From NCBI RefSeq assembly GCF_000264995.1, contig NW_006767435.1:550042-614041 (forward strand): a DNA stretch of 64,000 bases, written 5' to 3'. The notes beneath the pieces are model-generated. The model made no database searches. It had not been told where the DNA came from and saw nothing but the letters and a program-made list of their open reading frames with translations. This DNA is from Punctularia strigosozonata HHB-11173 SS5 (taxonomy: Eukaryota > Basidiomycota > Agaricomycetes > Corticiales > Punctulariaceae). How positions within the stretch are numbered: position 1 is the stretch's first letter; the number at the start of each line of letters is the position of its first letter. A program made the position numbers and the translations under genes. Positions 58,957-64,000 of the stretch are shown one piece after another.

Positions 58957-59699
58957 ATGATTCTTTCAGCCGCTCGCTCCGCCGTCGCAGCAGGCCCGGG
59001 ACGGCGCTTCGCTTCGAGCATCGCGCTCAAATACTCCAACGCCGTGTACTCGGCCGCCCTGGGCAAGTCCCCGCAGACGCTCAACAAGGTCCAGTCCGAG
59101 CTCTCCGCCATCTCCAATGCCATCAAGACCACTCCCGAGCTCGAGGTCTTTGTCACCAACCCGACGCTCTCCAGCGTCGACAGGACGAAGGGTCTCCAGG
59201 TGCTGTTCGCCAAGGCGGAGGGGTCTGGCGCAAAGAAGGAGCCCGTGAGCGAGTTGACGAAGAACCTCTTTGGCGTGTTGGCGGAGAACGGACGGTTGGG
59301 AGAGACGCAGGGCGTGATTGACGGGTTCAATGAGCTCGTGGCGAAGTACAAGGGCGAGCTGACGGTGGTGGTCACCTCTGCGTCGCCGCTGCCCAAGGAC
59401 GCGCTCACGAAGCTCGAGTCGGCCCTGAAGCAGTCGCAGACGGCTCAGCAGGCGAAGAGCCTCAAAATCGAGAATAAGGTCCGTTACACGATCCTGTAGC
59501 AGTTTGTACATTCTCAAACGCCATGCCAGGTTAATCCCTCTGTTCTCGGTGGCATTGTCGTCGACTTTGGCGACAAGACGATTGACCTCAGTGTCTCTTC
59601 GCGTGTGACCAAGCTCAACTCGTTGCTGCAGCGTGCGTGTCCGCGCATAAGGCATCGGTATTATCCTCTGACTTCTTTATTATTATAGAGTCGGTCTAG
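58957..59699 (+). CDS. ATP5: ATP synthase subunit 5 (OSCP)
   Basis: Oligomycin-sensitivity conferral protein that links F1 to the peripheral stalk of mitochondrial ATP synthase. The start MILSAARSAVAAGPGRRF is at 58957, with a basic presequence (RRFAS). Family blocks are IALKYSNAVYSAAL, LEVFVTNPTLSSVDRTKGL, LTKNLFGVLAENGRLGE, GVIDGFNELVAKYKGEL, VTSASPLPKDAL, then after an intron (about 59479-59529) VNPSVLGGIVVDFGDKTIDL and SRVTKLNSLLQ. A last short exon adds QSV with TAG at 59697-59699. Length fits about 215 aa. Abundant G/C-ending codons fit a highly expressed gene. Confidence 0.94.
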
Positions 59700-59899
59700 G
59701 TTTTCGCTTGCATAGACATCAGAAGCTGCGAGATGGCTCTGTCCGTTCCTCATATGTATACGTCATTCACTGCCATGAGCAACTCTGCTTTCCGGTACGC
59801 TTTCGTATGGCGAAGACTCTGGGCTGCTATATCAATTCAGAATGATCGACCGAATGCTGGAGTCAAACGAGGAAGCACTATCTCCCGCAAGACTTGTAA

Positions 59900-60439
59900 C
59901 TATCTCATGAAGCCCCCTCTTCTGAGCGCCTCCTTGGCTGTCCCGCTGATGCACTTCCAGCGCGCGGAGCCCAATGGCACTCCACCGTACCATCTCCAGA
60001 CGACGACAGCGGCATTCCGACAGTTGCTCAACTCCAGCAATCGGGCAAGTCGCTCTCCAGCCCCGCTCTCTCCGCCATCGTTCTGGCCGGCGTCGGTATC
60101 CGTCCGCCATGCCCACATGCAATGCGTCGCTTTCTTGAGACGGCGACTGGTGGTGCTGGTGCGCAGGTGATCAACCAGCGCTTGGATATCTGCTGAGGAG
60201 TCCACTTGGGCCGCATGCGCGAGGAAAGCTGATTTCCGTTCTGTCACAACATCTGAGGCAAATATGGGTTTGTTCCAAGCTAAGGGAGTGGTTGAATAGG
60301 GGAGAAAGTAACCAGCTCTGAATGCATGAGCACACTAACCTGCGCCGGGACCTTCAGCGGCCGAATTAAAGCGGGAAGAGTAGTGTTTCGAAGATGCATT
60401 GATCAGCCTGCATGGGCTACGTTTGAGAATAAGATGCAT
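59900..60439 (-). CDS. Short IMPACT/YigZ-family protein with N-terminal basic leader
   Basis: The start MHLILKRSPCRLINASS is the complement of 60437-60439. Exon 1 ends GPGA and is joined, by an intron near 60265-60338, to DVVTERKSAFLAHAAQV. The UPF0029 core has KKATHCMWAWR, NDGGESGAGERLARLL, NAAVVVWRWYGGVPLG and a SARWKCISGTAKEAL block. There is no RWD domain, unlike Yih1/IMPACT, so it resembles the bacterial YigZ form. The leader is rich in Arg, Lys, Ser and lacks acidic residues for about 28 residues, like a mitochondrial targeting sequence. The stop is at 59900. About 150 aa. Divergent from the next gene, with 188 bp between starts. Confidence 0.75.
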
Positions 60440-60627
60440 GAGCTTCGCGCTGCCACCGACAACGCGCCGCGGCCGAGACGACGCGGTGGGTTGAAAGCAC
60501 GTGCCCGGGTTGACGCACCTTCACGAATCTCTTCGGCGCGACGGCGCGCCCCTGTCTGAGCGCTCGATCATCGACTTCTACAGACGACGACAACGACGGC
60601 TGATACCCGCCCAACATCGTGGACGAT

Positions 60628-63600
60628 ATGTCCAGCAAATCTCTCAAGAAAACGGACAAGAAGGCGAACAAAAGCATCACCGATTTCTTCACAAGGAGCA
60701 GCGTCGCGCCGTCTTCATCCCCTGTACGAGGTGACAGTCTCTCTGCGCGGGGCAGTGGCGCGCCTTCGTCTTCGTTTTTGCGATCTTCCGCGTCGAAGGG
60801 CAAGGCAAAAGCTGATCCAATTCCGTCAACGCCGACAAAAACGCGAAGACGATCTCCGAGGAAGAAGAACCAGACCAACACCGACGGCCCGAAGCCAGAC
60901 CAGGAAATTATCTCTGTTTCCTCTGGGACGCGATCCCACATCTCCATCAGCAGTGGAACGCAGTCACACGTCACTATCAGCAGCAGCTCGAGTCACAATC
61001 CAACACGACCTGTCGAGGTCAAGGACGAGGACAAGCCGCGCTCAAATATATGGCCATCATCGTCGCTTACCTCCATGAGTTCATCGCCATTCAAATCGCC
61101 TGGTACCCCGCGGCGCTTTGCATTCGCAGAGTTCACGCGAACCAGTTCCCCCTCGCCCAGGCGGAGCGAGCGGATCCGCGAACTCTCCCTTACCCCATCT
61201 CGGTCCAAACCGGCCACAGCGTCATGCCTGCGCACTCCCTCCACTTCGAATATACTAGCGACGCCCCGTCGTGGCGTACTGAAGCCACTTTCCCCGATCA
61301 AGCGCAAGAAGATCTTCGAGAGCGAGAGCGATTCGGAGAGGGAGGACAAGCCAAAGGAGATCGTGCGCATTCGATCGACGGTCTCTCGTGGCTCAATCCC
61401 TCGAATCGGAATCAACACGCCCCCGATCGCGTCGACGCCGAAGGAAAACGTGTCGATGAACTCAAGTCGGACGTCCTCCAGCAAAAAGCGTCGCCTCAAT
61501 CCGCCGCCTGCTCCATCGTCGTGTCATCTGCGCCCTCCGGTCCCGGATCGCGATGAGCTGCGCGTCCCGAGCAGTCAATCTGATGAGCAAGAGCTTGTAT
61601 TTCCGCGATTCCTACTCAAAGATCCGGAGGAGGTGAAGCAAAGCGTCGAGCAGTGGAGACTGGAGTCCTCTCAGCCGGAACCCTCGGACGTCGTCCTTCC
61701 TTGGCCTGAGCCGGCCGTAGATGTGGACGCGGATATGGACACGGCCATGGATCCACCCTTCCTCCCCTTCGACAATTCATCAGTTGGCGCCTCGTCAGCT
61801 GAGGTCGGCGCTTATCTGGCCAGGCCTGCGTCACCAGGCGTCTCTTTTGACGCCATAGACGACTTCGCGCGTGCGACAACGCCCGTCTCGGAGTCCTCTG
61901 CTCCAATCCCGATGCCTGCAACTCCGGTACAGATGGACGACGTCACGAAAGCGGCGGATATCATCGCGGGGATCAAAGCGAATGCGATCAAGACGTTCGC
62001 GCTCAGTGACTCGAGTGGAAGTCCGCTAGCGAGTTCCTTCGCATCACCGGCAGGCAGCGAAGCTTCTGTGGAAGTCGACCTGTTCGCTGAGCTCCGAAAT
62101 AAACGCATGTGAGCCTCTTCGTCGTCCAATCGAAGATGCGCAAGAAGTGACCTGCGATCTACACAGGTTGCCGCCGAAGGAGGAGGTTACTTCTACTTCC
62201 GCCAGCACCGCGCCGCGCTACAATCTCCGTAATCGTTCTGCGAATGGCACTCCTTCCACCGACCCAACCTCTGTCCATTCTTCGCCGGTTCAGGACGAAG
62301 TCACGGCGGAAGTTCCTGCGCGTCGCACTCGTGCCTCTATCCGGTTGTCCAGAGACGCACTCCCTCAGCCTCCTGTACCCGCCCGCGATGCGCTCGCTAA
62401 GACACGAGCGAAACCGCGTGTTTCCAATCCGCTGGATGCGCTGATCAGGGAGAAGAAGGCCGCCGATTCCAAGGGCAAAGGGCAGGATGCCCGTCTCCGA
62501 GCCGCCATCTTTGCGGACGACGGTGAGGGAAGTGAAGGTCAAGAGGGAGAGGGGGGACCGAGCGATCACAACGCAGCACTAGAAGCGGCGAAGAAGTGGT
62601 CCACGATGCAGTGGGACGATGATGACGTGTCGCCCCCAGCGAAGACGCGCGGCGCGGAGCGCAATCATGTGCGAGACGAGGACGAGGGCGAAGATGAGCA
62701 ACATGCGTCGGGGTCACGTAAGGTCGATATCATCCAGAAAATGCTCTCGGAAGATCAGCAAGAGACCTTGCGGCAGCAGCAAGAACCCAACGATTCAGAC
62801 GACGCATTGACGTCCATTTGGCAAGATGAATTCCTCGTAGACCCTAATTCTACCCAGCACGGACTTCCTCGTCTGTCCGGCTGCGATGATTGCACGTCAC
62901 CGCTTCTCCGATCGCTTTCGCAGGCTACAGTAGATGGAGGTATGGCATCGGCACAACCGCTGTTTCAGATACTGATTTGAGTTGTATGGTTGATAGAGAC
63001 AGCGAAGGTAGAAGCTCTCCTCAGATCGGGGCTTGTCGTTTCTGCTGTGGATGGCCCGGGTCCCGCTAGATGCGTCTTCCAATGGCTGCTCAGGCTCGGT
63101 AAGCTTCACATACGCTACTACTTGGCTATGTTGGTATCTGTTATTGATTGGTGTCGTACTCTAGCCTTATATTCCCCTCGGCACCCTCTCAGTGATCTCG
63201 CTTTCGACAACTTGAAAGCTCTTGCTACTGTTCGGGATCAGCTGTGTTTCAGGTCCCAGGATCTGCTTACATTGGCGGTACATCTGGGCTTGAAAAAATC
63301 TGTAATGGAAGAGATGGGTTGGGAGTGTGCTCCGTGTCATGAGATCGGTGCACAAGTGAAAGACGTGACCACCCGGACGGAGGCTTTACGTCGGCTGACG
63401 TCCATTGTCTCAATATATGCAAAGTAAGCGATACTGACGGCCAGCTCACGCTTAGACGCTAATATTATGCCGCACACAGAAATGGATGCATCGAAGCAGG
63501 GGACGTTCCCAACATGGTATCCATGCTCGCATCAATTGCATTAGATTGCCACTCGACAGCTCACCTTCGCCTTCAACTAACTGACTGTATCGAGCAAGTC

Positions 63601-64000
63601 TGCGCGTGCTTGCCTTTACAGCCAGAAGCGCGATCACTGCTGGTGAGTGTCCGTGGTGCATCGTCATCGTTGTGGTTTTCAAGCGACGCCCTGTAGATTA
63701 TCCACGCCGCAAGGATGCTTACGCAGCTCGCCAACAAATTCAAACTGTCTCCTAGGCGCAAAGTCGAATTGCTCTCCGTCTTGCCGATTACGACTGCCGG
63801 TGGCGGCAGAATCGCAAGGTGGACGGCGCATGCTTTCCTGCTTGGTTCTCTGCCTGAGGTTAGTTAATGCGGCTCGTTGCAGGCTCAAACAACGCTAATA
63901 TGGAATTGCAGCCGATGGAGGCTCGTCTGCCAGAACTGATGCCTTTGGTCGAGTTACTCATCCCGTCGTTTGGCACGGACAGTGTTTTCAAGCTGGACCA
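60628..64000 (+). CDS. Unidentified nuclear-type protein, Ser-rich N-terminus, helical C-terminus; cut by window edge
   Basis: I do not recognise it. The start MSSKSLKKTDKKANK is at 60628, followed by SITDFFTR, a PCNA-binding-box-like motif. Exon 1 (60628-62109) is almost wholly disordered, rich in Ser, Pro, Arg, Thr, with RRSPRKK-type basic runs (nuclear localisation). After an intron (about 62110-62167) come LPPKEEVTSTS, NPLDALIREKKAADSKGKG, acidic blocks and WSTMQWDDDDVSPP. After further introns (about 62940-63000, 63100-63165, 63428-63478, 63640-63700) there are predicted helices: VEALLRSGLVVSAVDGPGP, DLAFDNLKALATVRDQL, RRKVELLSVLPITTAGGGRI. These look like HEAT-type repeats. A role in DNA replication or repair is a guess. 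Confidence 0.6.

Noticed and set aside
1-64000. CRISPR array, rRNA, biosynthetic cluster or mating-type locus
   Set aside because: None of the needed repeats or marker proteins is present in the window.

Overview
This window is nuclear DNA from a filamentous basidiomycete, most likely an Agaricomycete (inference). The signs are many short introns of about 45-65 bp with gt/ag ends, about one gene per 2 kb on both strands, and typical fungal proteins: a zinc-cluster regulator, a RAM-pathway kinase, a FLC/TRP-like channel, a con-13-like secreted protein, a kinase-WD40 fusion and a gag-like relic. Gene models were joined by hand from reading frames and splice signals, so outer limits are firmer than inner exon borders.

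Left part (1-20 kb): translation factors eIF3c (cut by the left edge) and eIF2B-gamma lie head to head. They are followed by APS kinase and a Kic1/Nak1 kinase, then a gene-free 3.4 kb. Next come acireductone dioxygenase, a pyroglutamyl-peptidase-like protein with a proline-rich insert, a GLTSCR1-domain protein (putative SWI/SNF subunit), APC8/Cdc23, and ALG14.

Middle (20-39 kb): U2AF35; a Zn2Cys6 regulator whose zinc cluster is spread over four exons, one only 9 nt long; a divergent mitochondrial-carrier-like protein; the Fun30 remodeler; and TRAPP subunit Bet5. The Fun30/Bet5 junction appears twice as 957 bp that look identical, on either side of a 258-N gap. That pattern is most simply an assembly artefact. 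A GPI-anchored con-13-like protein with an HExxH motif follows. Long stretches here (20.98-22.43, 24.02-27.26 and 28.77-30.56 kb) hold no gene that I can support.

Right part (39-64 kb): an intron-containing tRNA-Leu(AAG); a gag-like retroelement relic; RMT2 arginine methyltransferase; a polysaccharide deacetylase; a two-TM protein with tandem NPF motifs; PRKRIP1; NSA2 (with a 3-nt first coding exon and a 6-nt microexon); YIP1; a kinase fused to a seven-blade WD40 propeller; a GRDP/DUF1399 protein with a Gly/Cys tail; a FLC/TRP-like channel; ATP synthase OSCP; a short IMPACT/YigZ-type protein with a possible mitochondrial presequence; and an unidentified Ser-rich nuclear-type protein running off the right edge.

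The genes are mainly housekeeping (translation, ribosome assembly, splicing, ER/Golgi traffic, chromatin, cell cycle, sulfur and methionine salvage). They do not form one pathway or a biosynthetic cluster. The most unusual features are the microexons, the kinase-WD40 fusion, the HExxH con-13-like protein, the GLTSCR1 protein and the duplication at the gap.
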